Origin: Microlunatus parietis
Lineage (GTDB): Bacteria; Actinomycetota; Actinomycetes; Propionibacteriales; Propionibacteriaceae
Length of the DNA: 64,000 nt
Assembly (NCBI RefSeq): GCF_013407955.1
Contig: NZ_JACCBU010000001.1
Span: 2,480,001 to 2,544,000, forward strand
Reading direction: 5' to 3'
Positions 34,826-43,532 of the stretch are shown here, piece after piece. Each line of letters begins with the position of its first letter. Position 1 is the stretch's first letter. Under the pieces are notes generated by a model. The model had not been told where the DNA came from and did no database searches. It saw only the letters and a program-made list of their open reading frames with translations. Position numbers and translations under genes: made by a program.

Positions 34826-34899
34826 CCGCAGCCGCGACCGTTGCACGCAACCGCGACTATTGCAGCGGTCGCGGACGGGAGGAACGGTCGCGGCTGCGG
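34826..34899. repeat. nested inverted repeats (cruciform-like)
   Basis: Outer arms 34826-34842 (CCGCAGCCGCGACCGTT) and 34883-34899 are a perfect 17-bp inverted repeat with a 40-base interior. The interior holds a second pair, CCGCGAC (34851-34857) and GTCGCGG (34868-34874), so the heptamer occurs four times. It lies between the DUF218 gene start and the next minus-strand gene's stop, and may be a terminator. Confidence 0.7.
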
Positions 34900-34931
34900 A
34901 AGAAGGGCTGCGGAAAGAAGGGACGGCCCGG

Positions 34932-35324
34932 TCAGGACGCGCGGCCGCGCTGCCGCCGGAACGACTGGTACGCCCACCAGGCGATGCAGGCGACCACGAA
35001 GGAGCCGGCGCCGACCTCGACGAGGTCCATCGCCTCCCTGCGGGCCAGCACGATCCCCGCCAACAGCAGTGCCGCGGCGCCGCAGACGATCGCCGGCACC
35101 GTGGCCGAATCGATCACAGTCTGGAGCAAGATCGACAGGCCGACCGTCGCGAACGCGTACCCGAACAGGAAACCGGCATAGGGACCCAGCGCGACCTCCG
35201 GCCCGGTCAGGCCGAGCAGGCCGCACACGACGGCGACGGTCGCGCCGACGACCAGCAGTCCGATCGACACGACCACCAGTACGCGTGCGGATCCGGGCTG
35301 ATCCGCCCTGTCCTCGGAAGCCAC
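34932..35324 (-). CDS. small four-span membrane protein
   Basis: 130 residues with four hydrophobic segments: VLVVVSIGLLVVGATVAVVC, LGPYAGFLFGYAFATVGLSI, VPAIVCGAAALLLAGIVLAR and VGAGSFVVACIAWWAYQSF, ending in a basic tail RRQRGRAS. The family is not recognised. It is transcribed in the same direction as ligB, 25 bases downstream of its stop when read on the minus strand, so the two may form an operon. Confidence 0.6.
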   Translation of the reverse strand: MASEDRADQPGSARVLVVVSIGLLVVGATVAVVCGLLGLTGPEVALGPYAGFLFGYAFATVGLSILLQTVIDSATVPAIVCGAAALLLAGIVLARREAMDLVEVGAGSFVVACIAWWAYQSFRRQRGRAS

Positions 35325-35349
35325 CCGCCCACCGTAGCGACCCGCACCG

Positions 35350-36888
35350 TCACTCCGGCTCGACGGTGCCCCCGATCGCGAGCACGGTGTCGAACGTGTC
35401 GGCCTGATCGGCGGTCTTGTCCTCGCGATAACGCAGCACCCGGGCGAACCGCAGCGCCACCCCGCCCGGATAGCGGGTCGAGCGCTGCAGCCCGTCGAAC
35501 GCGATCTCGACCACCGTCTCCGGCCGGACGTAGACCGTGTAGTCGTCGCGGCTCGCCTCCAGCTCGAGGAACCGGTCGGTCTGCCAGGCCAGCAGCTTGT
35601 CGGTCATCCCCTTGAACGTCTTGCCGAGCATGATCAACTCGCCGCTGGCCGGGTCGCGCGCGGCCAGGTGCAGGTTGGACAGCCAGCCCTTCCGGCGCCC
35701 GTGGCCCCATTCTGCGGCCGTGACGATCAGGTCCAGCGTGTGCCGCGGTTTGATCTTGATCCAGGCCGAGTCGCGCCGGCCCGCCGCATACGGCGCGTCG
35801 AGCCGCTTCACCACGACGCCCTCGTACCCGTCCAGGACGGCGGTCCGGAACACCTCGGCCAATTCGTCCTCGGTTTCGCAGAACCGTCGCGGCACGATCA
35901 GCTCCGGCGACAGCACCTCGGCCATGATCCGGATCCGCTCGGACAGCGGCTCGTCCAGCAGGTCGCGACCGTCCAGGTGCAGCAGGTCGAAGAAGAAGCC
36001 GCGCAGCGGCGTCCGCACCGCCTGCGCGGGAACGTCCAGCTGGGAGCCGGTCCGGGAGGCGATCACCTGGAAACTCTCCGGCTTCCCGTCCGGCCGGAAC
36101 GCCAGCACCTCGCCGTCCAGCACCATCCTCTGGTACGGCAGCGCGGCCACCGTGGCACTCACCTCCGGCAGCCGCTCGGTGATCTCGTCCAGCGACCGGG
36201 TGAACATCCGGATCGTGTCGTCGTCCTTGTGCACCTGGACCCGGATCCCGTCCAGCTTGTGGTCGACCAGCAGCGGCAGGCCGGCCTTCCCGACCGCCTC
36301 GGTGACGTCCGGCGCACTGGCCGCGAGCATCGGCTGGATCCCGGTCCCGACGGTCAGCCCGACCTCCGCCAAGCCGGCCAGACCGCCCTCGACCAGCACC
36401 CGTGCCGCGGCCGTCGTCGACGACGCGAGCATCGCCGCCCGCCGCACCGCGGCCACCGGCACTTCGTAGGCGACCGCGAGCCCCTCCTGCACCTGCGCCT
36501 CCAGCGCGCCCTGCCGCAGCTCGCCCGAGATCAGCCCGGCCAGCAACCGCTGCTCCGGCTCGGTCGCCCGGCCGAACAGGTTCGCCACCAGTTGGGCCCG
36601 GCGGCCCGCCGACCCGGTGCCGGCCAGCGCGGCCGTGGCCTCGAAGATGGCGTCCACCTCGGTCACGCTCAGGGTCGCCTCGGCGGCGGGCGGCGGCGCC
36701 TTGCTGACCGTACGCCAGCCGATGCCGGTCCGCCGCTGCCGCAACGAGCCGGCCAGGTAGGCCACCACGATCTCGATCTCCGCCGGCTCCGCGTCGCGCA
36801 GCACCGCGGCGATCACTTCGCGCTTGGCGATCCGTGACCGCGTCGCGGCCATCGCCGCCGACGCCGCGGCGACCCGTTCCAACAGCAT
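35350..36888 (-). CDS. ligB: ATP-dependent DNA ligase (LigB type)
   Basis: 512 residues, close to the length of mycobacterial LigB. The N-terminal ~200 residues are the helical DNA-binding domain (IVVAYLAGSLRQRRTGIGWR). The nucleotidyl-transfer core starts with motif I, LLVDHKLDGIRVQVHKD, whose lysine takes AMP, followed by LDGEVLAF, RGFFFDLLHLDG, YEGVVVKRLDAPYAAGRRDS and SAWIKIKPRHTLDL. The OB domain is at the C-terminus. It joins nicks in DNA and is usually an accessory to the NAD-dependent LigA. The start ATG 36888 gives MLLERVAAASAAMAATRSRI. Confidence 0.93.
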   Translation of the reverse strand: MLLERVAAASAAMAATRSRIAKREVIAAVLRDAEPAEIEIVVAYLAGSLRQRRTGIGWRTVSKAPPPAAEATLSVTEVDAIFEATAALAGTGSAGRRAQLVANLFGRATEPEQRLLAGLISGELRQGALEAQVQEGLAVAYEVPVAAVRRAAMLASSTTAAARVLVEGGLAGLAEVGLTVGTGIQPMLAASAPDVTEAVGKAGLPLLVDHKLDGIRVQVHKDDDTIRMFTRSLDEITERLPEVSATVAALPYQRMVLDGEVLAFRPDGKPESFQVIASRTGSQLDVPAQAVRTPLRGFFFDLLHLDGRDLLDEPLSERIRIMAEVLSPELIVPRRFCETEDELAEVFRTAVLDGYEGVVVKRLDAPYAAGRRDSAWIKIKPRHTLDLIVTAAEWGHGRRKGWLSNLHLAARDPASGELIMLGKTFKGMTDKLLAWQTDRFLELEASRDDYTVYVRPETVVEIAFDGLQRSTRYPGGVALRFARVLRYREDKTADQADTFDTVLAIGGTVEPE

Positions 36889-36974
36889 GAGCGCAGTCTT
36901 GCAAACGCCGCCGACAGTCGCTGCGGTTCGGCTCCGTATCGGTCTCGCCGATCCGGCCTACCCGCAGACGTTGC

Positions 36975-37286
36975 TCAGAGGGCGCCCTGCTCCGGGGTGC
37001 CGAGCGGGATCGGGGTCATCCGGGTGACCACGGTCGGCTTGGCCAGCAGGCCCTCGATGCCGGCGCCGAGCACCTTGACGGCGGCGCCGGAGCCGTGGGC
37101 GTCCAGGTCCTCGACCGTGGTCCACTTCTCGATCATGGTGATCGTGCCGTCCGCGGCGTCGTGGATGGCGTACAACTCACAGCCCGGTTCGGCGTGGACG
37201 GCCTCGATGCCCTCCCGCATGGCCTCGGCGAGCTGTTCCTTCGCGCCTTCCTTGGGATGGAACACGGCGGTGACGACGACGGTCAT
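36975..37286 (-). CDS. antibiotic-biosynthesis-monooxygenase (ABM) domain protein
   Basis: 103 residues, a single dimeric alpha/beta ABM barrel: VVVTAVFHPKEGAKEQLAEA, MREGIEAVHAEPGCELYAIH then DAADGTITMIEKWTTVEDLD AHGSG is the family's usual order, with the final strand KPTVVTRMTPIPLG. The family includes quinol monooxygenases such as YgiN and heme-degrading enzymes. The substrate is unknown. The gene is divergent from the ABC importer operon; the 190 bases between them hold AATCGATT (37304-37311) and AACCGGTT (37415-37422), possible operators. Confidence 0.85.
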   Translation of the reverse strand: MTVVVTAVFHPKEGAKEQLAEAMREGIEAVHAEPGCELYAIHDAADGTITMIEKWTTVEDLDAHGSGAAVKVLGAGIEGLLAKPTVVTRMTPIPLGTPEQGAL

Positions 37287-37404
37287 GGGCGCTCGCTTTC
37301 GTGAATCGATTCGACAAACCGGGCTCGATTATGGCTCACACCGGCGCGCCCGTTTGGCCCGGCCCGGACCAGGTATCAATCTGCATCCAAAGCCAGTCGG
37401 GGCA

Positions 37405-37422
37405 TTGACAACCGAACCGGTT
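37405..37422. promoter_or_regulatory. candidate promoter/operator of the ABC importer operon
   Basis: TTGACA at 37405-37410 is a good -35 hexamer; just after it is the palindrome AACCGGTT (37415-37422), with a central CG as in LacI-family operators. No clear -10 at 17-18 bases is visible. AATCGATT at 37304-37311 near the divergent gene has the same design. The assignment is tentative. Confidence 0.3.
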
Positions 37423-37476
37423 AAGTGGTGAGTTTGGGCTCACTTGAACCAATGTTGCCTTCAGGGGAGGACGACG

Positions 37477-39321
37477 ATGACCGATCCCACGCACCAGCCA
37501 GGCCGAGGCGAACGCCCGGACCCGGCCGGTGACCATGACTCGAACTCCTGGGGGACCACGATGGAGTCGAGTCGCCGCCGCTTCCTGGCCCTCGCCGGAC
37601 TCACCGCGGGTGGTGCCGCGGTCGGAGTCGGTGCCGCCGGTTGCGGCACCGCGCAGACGGGCAATCGGCCCGGCGGTACGGAGAGCCAGGGCCGGCCGGG
37701 CGCCTCGGGCGAGACCTTCTTCGTGGCCGGCTTCCAGTGGGGCCCGCCGACCAACTTCAACCCGCTCGGCCCCTCGCCGGCCTGGCCGTCCACCGGCGGC
37801 CAGATGCAGTTGATCTACGAAACCCTGCTCCGCTTCAACATGCTGGACGGCAGCCTGCAGCCCGGCCTCGGCAAGGAACTCATCGAGGTCGACGCGCAGA
37901 CGCTCGAGGTACCGCTGCAGGACGGCACCAAGTGGCACGACGGGTCGGAACTCACGGCCGACGACGTCGTGTTCACGTTCGAGCTGGCCAAGGACAACTC
38001 GCTGAGCTACTCCAATGTCTGGGAATACCTGGAGTCGGTGACCGCGAAGGATCCGCGGACGGTCCAGTTCAAGGCGAAGTCCAAGCCGCTGAACCTGCTG
38101 CCGGTCCGCAACGCGATCGCCGCCACGGCGATCATCCCGCAGGCGGTCTGGAGCAAGATCGACGCCAAGAAGCTCACCTCCGACACCAACATGGAACCGG
38201 TCGGCAGCGGCCCGTTCAAACTGGAGAAGGCCGACCAGACCCAGATCAGCCTGGTCCGGTTCGACGATTACTGGGGCAAGGCCATCTACGGCACCCCGGC
38301 GATGAAGATGATCAACCACCCGATCTTCCGCTCCAACAACGACGGTGACCTGAAGCTGGAGAGCGGCGAGATCGACGCCAGCCAGCAGTTCACCGCCCAG
38401 ATCTGGAAGATGTGGGAGAAGGGCAAGCCGGTCGGCACCTGGCTCAAGGAGAAGCCGTACTACCTGCCCGGCAACACCCCGCTGCTGCAGATCAACAACA
38501 AGGTCAAGGGCCTGGACAATCCGTTGGTACGGCGAGCGATCGCGTTCGCCATCGACACGCCCAACATCGCCAAGACCGCGATGTCGGACTACTCCGACCC
38601 CGCCAACGCGAGTTTGATCTTGCCGACCGGGTACGAGGAGAAGTTCTACGACCAGGCCGCGGTGGACTCGCAGGGTTGGAAGTACGACCCCGACGAGGCG
38701 GTCCGGATCCTCGAGGAGGATCTCAAGGCCACCAAGGGATCGGACGGCATCTACGAGCTGCCGGACGGCACCCGGCTCGGCCCCTGGACGGTGATCACGC
38801 CGACCGGCTGGTCGGACTGGCAGACGGCCTGCGAGGTCGCGGCGAAGAGCCTCAAGGCGGTCGGCATCGATGTGGCGACCGAGTTCCCGCAGGCGCCGCA
38901 GGTGACGTCGAAGATGCAGAACGGCGACTTCGAACTGGCCTGCTGGAGCGCGTCCGGTGTGAGCCTGGCCAGCCCGTGGTCGCGGTTCCGGGACCTGATG
39001 GACAACCGCGGTGCCGCGCCGTTGGGCAAGACCACGTTCTACAACTTCATCCGGTTCTCCGATCCCGAAGTGCCCGGCCTGCTCGACCAGGCCGGCGCCG
39101 CCACCAGTGACGAGGAGCGTCGCGAGGTCTACCAGAAGCTGGACGCGATCTTCCGGGAGAAGGTGCCGGCGGTGCCGCTGATGTACCGGCCGCTGGAGTT
39201 CTACGAGTTCAACGAGACCAACTGGGTCGGCTTCCCGACCGCCGAGAACCCGTATGCACCGCCGATGTGGCAGGGCGCCGGAATCCAATGGTTGTTCAAG
39301 TTGAAGAAGGTGGGGACCTAG
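37477..39321 (+). CDS. ABC importer substrate-binding lipoprotein (SBP family 5)
   Basis: 614 residues. GGGGAGGA precedes ATG 37477 at five bases; ATG 37561 (MESSRRRFLALAGL) is a second possible start. A Tat-type signal with a lipobox is plain: SSRRRFLALAGLTAGGAAVG then GAAGC, so the mature lipoprotein starts at the cysteine about 57 residues in. Family motifs: YETLLRFNMLDGSLQPGLGK, WHDGSELTADDVVFTFELAK, VGSGPFKLEKADQTQISLVR and LVRRAIAFAIDTPNIAKTAM. Family 5 proteins bind peptides or oligosaccharides such as cellobiose. It heads a five-gene importer operon. Confidence 0.93.
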   Translation: MTDPTHQPGRGERPDPAGDHDSNSWGTTMESSRRRFLALAGLTAGGAAVGVGAAGCGTAQTGNRPGGTESQGRPGASGETFFVAGFQWGPPTNFNPLGPSPAWPSTGGQMQLIYETLLRFNMLDGSLQPGLGKELIEVDAQTLEVPLQDGTKWHDGSELTADDVVFTFELAKDNSLSYSNVWEYLESVTAKDPRTVQFKAKSKPLNLLPVRNAIAATAIIPQAVWSKIDAKKLTSDTNMEPVGSGPFKLEKADQTQISLVRFDDYWGKAIYGTPAMKMINHPIFRSNNDGDLKLESGEIDASQQFTAQIWKMWEKGKPVGTWLKEKPYYLPGNTPLLQINNKVKGLDNPLVRRAIAFAIDTPNIAKTAMSDYSDPANASLILPTGYEEKFYDQAAVDSQGWKYDPDEAVRILEEDLKATKGSDGIYELPDGTRLGPWTVITPTGWSDWQTACEVAAKSLKAVGIDVATEFPQAPQVTSKMQNGDFELACWSASGVSLASPWSRFRDLMDNRGAAPLGKTTFYNFIRFSDPEVPGLLDQAGAATSDEERREVYQKLDAIFREKVPAVPLMYRPLEFYEFNETNWVGFPTAENPYAPPMWQGAGIQWLFKLKKVGT

Positions 39322-39341
39322 GCGCGCGAGGCTAGTCTTCG

Positions 39342-40352
39342 ATGGTTTTCGCACGCTATCTCGGCCGCAAACTGCTCTGGTATCTGCTGGCTCTGATCAT
39401 CGCGCTGCTGCTCAACTTCCTGCTGCCCCGACTGATCCCCGGCAACCCGGTGGACACGATCGTCAGCCAGCTGGCGAGGGGCGGTGGCACCGGCGGTGAT
39501 CAGCTCCGGCAGATCCACGAGACGTTCATGCGCGAGTTCGGGCTGAACGAGCCGCTCTGGAAGCAGTTCTTCATCTATCTGGGCCAGCTGGCCCAGGGCA
39601 ACCTCGGCACCTCGTTCGCGCAGTACCCGGCGAAGGTCAACACGCTGGTCGGCGACGCGCTCCCGTGGAGCATCGCGATCCAGCTCCCGGCGATCTTGAT
39701 CGGCTGGCTGGTCGGCAACGGGCTCGGCGCCATCGCGGCGTTCAAGGGCGGGCACTTCGATCGGGGCGCGTTCCTCGGTTCGCTGTTCCTGTCCAGCATG
39801 CCGTACTACTGCCTGGCAATCCTGCTGCAGTACATCGTCGGCGTCTCGCTCGGCGTCATGCCGATCAGCGGCGCCTACTCGCTCGGCCTGTCACCGGAGG
39901 CGACGTTCGCGTTCTTCGGCGATGCGATCACCTACTTCTGGTTACCGTTCTGGTCCCTGGTGTTGATCTTCATCGGCGGCCAGGCGATCGGCATGCGGTC
40001 GATGGCGATCTACGAGCTCGGCTCCGACTACGTCAATTACGGCAGGGGTCTGGGGCTGCGTGACTCGACGATCGTCCGGTACATCTTCCGGAACGCGATG
40101 CTGCCGCAGATCACCGGCCTGGCGTTGTCGATCGGCGGCATGATCGGCGGCGCGTTGATCACCGAACTGGTGTTCAACTATCCCGGGCTCGGCACCCTGT
40201 TGTTCAACGCCATCAGTCAGAGCGACTATCCGGTGATCCAGTCGATCACGTTGTTGATCACGCTGGCCGTGCTCGCCGCGAACTTCTGCGTCGAGATCGC
40301 GTACGGCATCATCGATCCCCGGATCCGCGCGGCCCAAAGTGGTGATCGCTGA
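39342..40352 (+). CDS. ABC importer permease, DppB/OppB type
   Basis: 336 residues with six spans, beginning MVFARYLGRKLLWYLLALII. Typical of the family are the N-terminal loop LPRLIPGNPVDTIVSQLARG, the ~100-residue outside loop (FGLNEPLWKQFFIYLGQLAQ), the EAA-like cytoplasmic loop SDYVNYGRGLGLRDSTIVRY with IFRNAMLPQITGLAL, and the last span LLITLAVLAANFCVEIAYG. It forms the channel with the next gene's product; their reading frames meet at 40352. Confidence 0.93.
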   Translation: MVFARYLGRKLLWYLLALIIALLLNFLLPRLIPGNPVDTIVSQLARGGGTGGDQLRQIHETFMREFGLNEPLWKQFFIYLGQLAQGNLGTSFAQYPAKVNTLVGDALPWSIAIQLPAILIGWLVGNGLGAIAAFKGGHFDRGAFLGSLFLSSMPYYCLAILLQYIVGVSLGVMPISGAYSLGLSPEATFAFFGDAITYFWLPFWSLVLIFIGGQAIGMRSMAIYELGSDYVNYGRGLGLRDSTIVRYIFRNAMLPQITGLALSIGGMIGGALITELVFNYPGLGTLLFNAISQSDYPVIQSITLLITLAVLAANFCVEIAYGIIDPRIRAAQSGDR

Positions 40353-41248
40353 TGAAAGCCGTGAGTTTCACTCCCAGATTCTGGTTCGCCAGCGTGCTGA
40401 TCGGGATCACGGTGCTGATCGCCCTGTTCGGCCCGTTCGTCGTGCAGACCGATCCGAACGCCGTGATCGGCGGCCTGTACGACCCGCCGCAGGGCTTCGG
40501 GCCCTTCCTGCTCGGCACCGACAACGAGGGCCAGAGTGTGGTGGCCAATCTGGTGTACGGGACGCGCACGTCGCTCATCGTCGGCCTGATCGCCGGTGCC
40601 ATCGCGACCGCGATCGGCCTGGTGATCGGGCTGATCGCCGGCTACCGCGGTGGCGTGCTGGACGACATCCTGATGGGCGCCACGAACATCGCGCTGGCCA
40701 TCCCCAGCATCGTCGTGGTGATCTTGCTGTCGATCGCGCTGAACGACCGGTCGATCTTCACCCTGGCGCTGGTGATCGGCGTGACCGGCTGGCCGTGGAC
40801 CGCCCGCGCGGTCCGGGCCCAGGCGACCAGCGTGCGCACCCGGGAACACATCGACGTCGCCCGGCTGTCCGGCGCCCGGTTCTGGTCGATCCTCGGCTGG
40901 GACGTGCTGCCGTACCTGCTCAGCTATGTCGTGATGGCCTTCGTTCTGCAGGTGTCCGGGGCGATCCTGGCCGAGTCGGCGCTCAGCCTGCTCGGTCTGG
41001 GGCCGGCCGGCGGCACCGTCAGCCTCGGCCTGATGCTCTACTGGGCACTGACCTGGGGCTCGATCCGGAACGGCTACTGGTTCGCCTTCATCCCGCCGAC
41101 GGTGATGCTGTCGATCGTGGCGTTCTCGCTGCTGCTGCTGCAGTCCAGCCTGGACGAGGTGTTCAATCCCCGGCTGCGCAGGGGCCGGGCCCGCAAGATC
41201 AAGAAGGCCGTCGCCGATGTCGTCCCCGCGGAAGGACCGCCGAAATGA
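40352..41248 (+). CDS. ABC importer permease, DppC/OppC type
   Basis: 298 residues with six spans. It starts at the last base of the preceding stop (TGATGA overlap). Family features: GPFLLGTDNEGQSVVANLVY, the GARTSLIVGLIAGAIATAIG-type span, and the ATPase-docking loop REHIDVARLSGARFWSILGW then DVLPYLLSYVV. The tail is basic (RLRRGRARKIKKAVADV). It pairs with the DppB-type permease; its stop overlaps the following ATPase start by four bases. Confidence 0.93.
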   Translation: MKAVSFTPRFWFASVLIGITVLIALFGPFVVQTDPNAVIGGLYDPPQGFGPFLLGTDNEGQSVVANLVYGTRTSLIVGLIAGAIATAIGLVIGLIAGYRGGVLDDILMGATNIALAIPSIVVVILLSIALNDRSIFTLALVIGVTGWPWTARAVRAQATSVRTREHIDVARLSGARFWSILGWDVLPYLLSYVVMAFVLQVSGAILAESALSLLGLGPAGGTVSLGLMLYWALTWGSIRNGYWFAFIPPTVMLSIVAFSLLLLQSSLDEVFNPRLRRGRARKIKKAVADVVPAEGPPK

Positions 41249-42108
41249 GCCAACTGCTGCGCGCCACCGACATCCATGGCGTCTACCGGTCGGGGTCGGC
41301 CGAACTGCACGCGGTCGATCACGTCTCCCTCTCGCTCGACGAGGGGGAGGTGCTCGGCCTGGCCGGCGAGTCCGGCAGTGGCAAGTCGACGCTCGGGTCG
41401 ATCATCTCGCTGACCGCGCGGCCGCCGCTGTACGTCGACAACGGCGCCCTCGAGGTGGACGGCAAGGAGCTGATGCTGGACGGATCGCAACGGATCCCCC
41501 GGACCTGGCGCGGCTCCGTCGTGTCGATGCTGCCGCAGGGCGCGATGAACTCGATCAGCCCGACCATGCGCGTTCGTGATCTTGTGGTGGACGTCGTGAA
41601 GGCCCATGATCGTTCGGCGAAACGGAGCGAGGCGATCGACCGGGCCCGGGACCGGTTCGAGACCCTCGGGCTGCCGGTCCGGGCCCTCGACGCGTACCCG
41701 CATCAGCTGTCCGGCGGCATGAAGCAACGGACCGTGACGGTGATCTCGACGCTGCTCAATCCGCGGATCCTGATCGCCGACGAGCCGACCTCGGCGCTCG
41801 ACGTGACGTCGCAGAAGGCGTTGATCGACATGCTGCTGGACATGCTGGAGAAGAAGATCATGTCCGGCGTCATCTTCATCACGCATGATCTTCCGGTGTT
41901 GCGTACGGTCTCGAACCGACTCGCGATCATGTACCGCGGCAAGATCGTCGAGACCGGCGACACCCCGGAGCTGGTCGACGATCCGCAGCACCCGTACACC
42001 CGGGCCTTGTTGGGTTCGGTGCTGGTGCCGGAGCCCAAGTACCGCAAGATCAGGATCGAGGGCATGAAGGGCTTCGAGGACGCCCCGACCACCGGGAGGA
42101 CGACATGA
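41245..42108 (+). CDS. ABC importer ATPase, OppD/DppD type
   Basis: 287 residues from ATG 41245. Walker A VLGLAGESGSGKSTLGSIIS, Q-loop VVSMLPQGAMNSISPTMRVR, signature HQLSGGMKQRTVTVISTLLN, Walker B LIADEPTSALDVTSQ, H-loop FITHDLPVLRTVSNRLAIMY and the family's C-terminal HPYTRALLGSVLVPEPKYRK. The Cys cluster for an iron-sulphur centre present in some OppD proteins is not seen. It is the fourth gene of the importer operon, overlapping the next gene by four bases. Confidence 0.93.
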   Translation: MSQLLRATDIHGVYRSGSAELHAVDHVSLSLDEGEVLGLAGESGSGKSTLGSIISLTARPPLYVDNGALEVDGKELMLDGSQRIPRTWRGSVVSMLPQGAMNSISPTMRVRDLVVDVVKAHDRSAKRSEAIDRARDRFETLGLPVRALDAYPHQLSGGMKQRTVTVISTLLNPRILIADEPTSALDVTSQKALIDMLLDMLEKKIMSGVIFITHDLPVLRTVSNRLAIMYRGKIVETGDTPELVDDPQHPYTRALLGSVLVPEPKYRKIRIEGMKGFEDAPTTGRTT

Positions 42109-42905
42109 GCGACGACCCTTCGACGGGCTCAGGGCACGGCACCGAGATCTTCACCGCCAGTGGGATCGGCCGCACCTTCGGCTCCGGCCGGAACCAGGTG
42201 ACCGCGGTTGAGGACGTCTCGTTCGCCCTGGTGGAGAAGGAGATCACGACGATCGTCGGCGAGAGCGGCTCGGGCAAGTCGACCATCGCGCGGATGGTGC
42301 TCGGACTGCTGCCGGTCAGCTCCGGGACCATGACCTTCGACGGCAAGGACGTGACAAAGCTGTCCACGGCGGCGCGGATCGCGTACTGGCGGGACGTGCA
42401 GGCGGTCTTCCAGGACCCGTTCTCGTCGTTCAACCAGTTCTTCACCGTACGTCGGCTGCTGAACCGATCCTTGCGGATGCTGGACCGGGTGTCGGCGAAG
42501 GAGCGGCTGGAGGAGGCGCTCGGCCACGTCGGGATGGACCTGAGCGTCCTTGATCGTTTCCCGCACCAGCTGTCCGGCGGTCAGCGGCAACGGATCATGA
42601 TCGCCCGAGCCCTGATGCTGCGCCCGCGCCTGCTGATCGCCGACGAGGCGACCTCCATGCTCGACGCCTCGCTCCGGGTGAACATCCTCAACGTGCTGAC
42701 CGACCTTCGCGACGAGCTCGGCATGACCGTCCTCTTCATCACCCACGACATCGGCCAGGCCTGTTATCTCGCCGACAAGGTGCTCGTGATGGAGAAGGGG
42801 ATCCTGGTCGAGCAGGGACCGACCGACGACGTGATCTTCAACCCGCAGCACGAGTACACGCAGCGTCTGCTCGCCGACGTGCCGAGGCTCCACGAATCCG
42901 CGTGA
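42105..42905 (+). CDS. ABC importer ATPase, OppF/DppF type
   Basis: 266 residues. Walker A ITTIVGESGSGKSTIARMVL, Q-loop VQAVFQDPFSSFNQFFTVRR, signature HQLSGGQRQRIMIARALMLR, Walker B LIADEATSMLDASLR (Ala replaces the usual Pro), H-loop FITHDIGQACYLADKVLVME, and HEYTQRLLADVPRL at the end. Its first codons are made of a dispersed intergenic repeat (42114-42138), which encodes DDPSTGSGHGT, so the gene start was probably altered by repeat insertion. The product is the second ATPase of the importer. Confidence 0.93.
   Translation: MSDDPSTGSGHGTEIFTASGIGRTFGSGRNQVTAVEDVSFALVEKEITTIVGESGSGKSTIARMVLGLLPVSSGTMTFDGKDVTKLSTAARIAYWRDVQAVFQDPFSSFNQFFTVRRLLNRSLRMLDRVSAKERLEEALGHVGMDLSVLDRFPHQLSGGQRQRIMIARALMLRPRLLIADEATSMLDASLRVNILNVLTDLRDELGMTVLFITHDIGQACYLADKVLVMEKGILVEQGPTDDVIFNPQHEYTQRLLADVPRLHESA
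42114..42138. repeat. dispersed CCCTTCGAC...GCTCAGGG repeat, within oppF-like gene start
   Basis: GACCCTTCGACGGGCTCAGG (42114-42133) and the following GCACG form an imperfect palindrome that matches, in reverse orientation, CGTTCCCTGAGCTTGTCGAA GGGTC at 57697-57721. This sequence type is widespread in actinobacterial genomes. Here it lies inside the 5' end of a coding region and contributes about eight residues. Confidence 0.7.
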
Positions 42906-43532
42906 ATCTTTTAGTTCAGGGGGAGCTTGGTCCCGCGACGGGGGCTGGGGTTTCCGGTCTCCAGCCGAGCGTCGAGCTGATCTTGCCGACTGTGGTTGCC
43001 CGGGCGCTCGGGGCGGTGCCGGGAGGGCCCGGGCATTTCGACGTCGAGTGGTGAGTTGTCGACGCCATCCGGCGCGTTCGGCGTCGTTAAGTCACCACTC
43101 GATCGTTGTGGTCGGGGAGGGCGTACGGGACGGACCGTTTCGTGGCGCGACCGGATCACGCCGGAGCCGTGTTGGCGGCCCGTTGATCTCCATCCATGAG
43201 CTCGCGGTCTGCGCCCGGAGGTCGATCGATGTGTGCCGGATCGCGGGGTCCGCTGCAGCCGTCGCAGCCTCCTGCGCCTCTTCCATTCGAACGCCCGGAC
43301 CGAGCCGCACTTGGGCTCCGCGACCCGCGCCGACTCCGGCAGGACCCGCGACCGAGAATCGTGCGGCCAGCACCCGCGGCCTCCGCACTGAGCGGACGCC
43401 TTTGGCAACTCTTGGTGCCGAAGCGATGCCATTCGGGTCCACTCGACGCGGACCGAGGTGTGACCAGAGACTCTGCGGTTCGATGCCGCCGGAGGCCGCG
43501 AGCGTCCCCGCTCGCTCGGGCCGCCGCTCGGC
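42906..43532. other. 627-base gene-free region
   Basis: It follows the importer operon and precedes the stop of pheA, so it separates convergent transcripts. It contains the 59-bp inverted repeat at 43044-43102. The remaining ~430 bases have open frames on both strands, but their translations are Arg/Pro/Ser-rich with no motif, and I see no promoter or RNA gene in it. It could be decayed coding DNA. Confidence 0.6.
43044..43102. repeat. 59-bp inverted-repeat element, family 1, copy B
   Basis: Left arm 43044-43064 (TCGAGTGGTGAGTTGTCGACG in part), 17-base loop, right arm 43082-43102 (CGTCGTTAAGTCACCACTCGA in part). Length, arm size and loop size equal those of copies at 3658 and 61094, while the loop sequence differs (CCATCCGGCGCGTTCGG). 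Confidence 0.85.

Noticed and set aside
43092..43442. 116-codon minus-strand frame in the gap before pheA
   Set aside because: Overlaps a repeat element, no motif and no ribosome-binding site.
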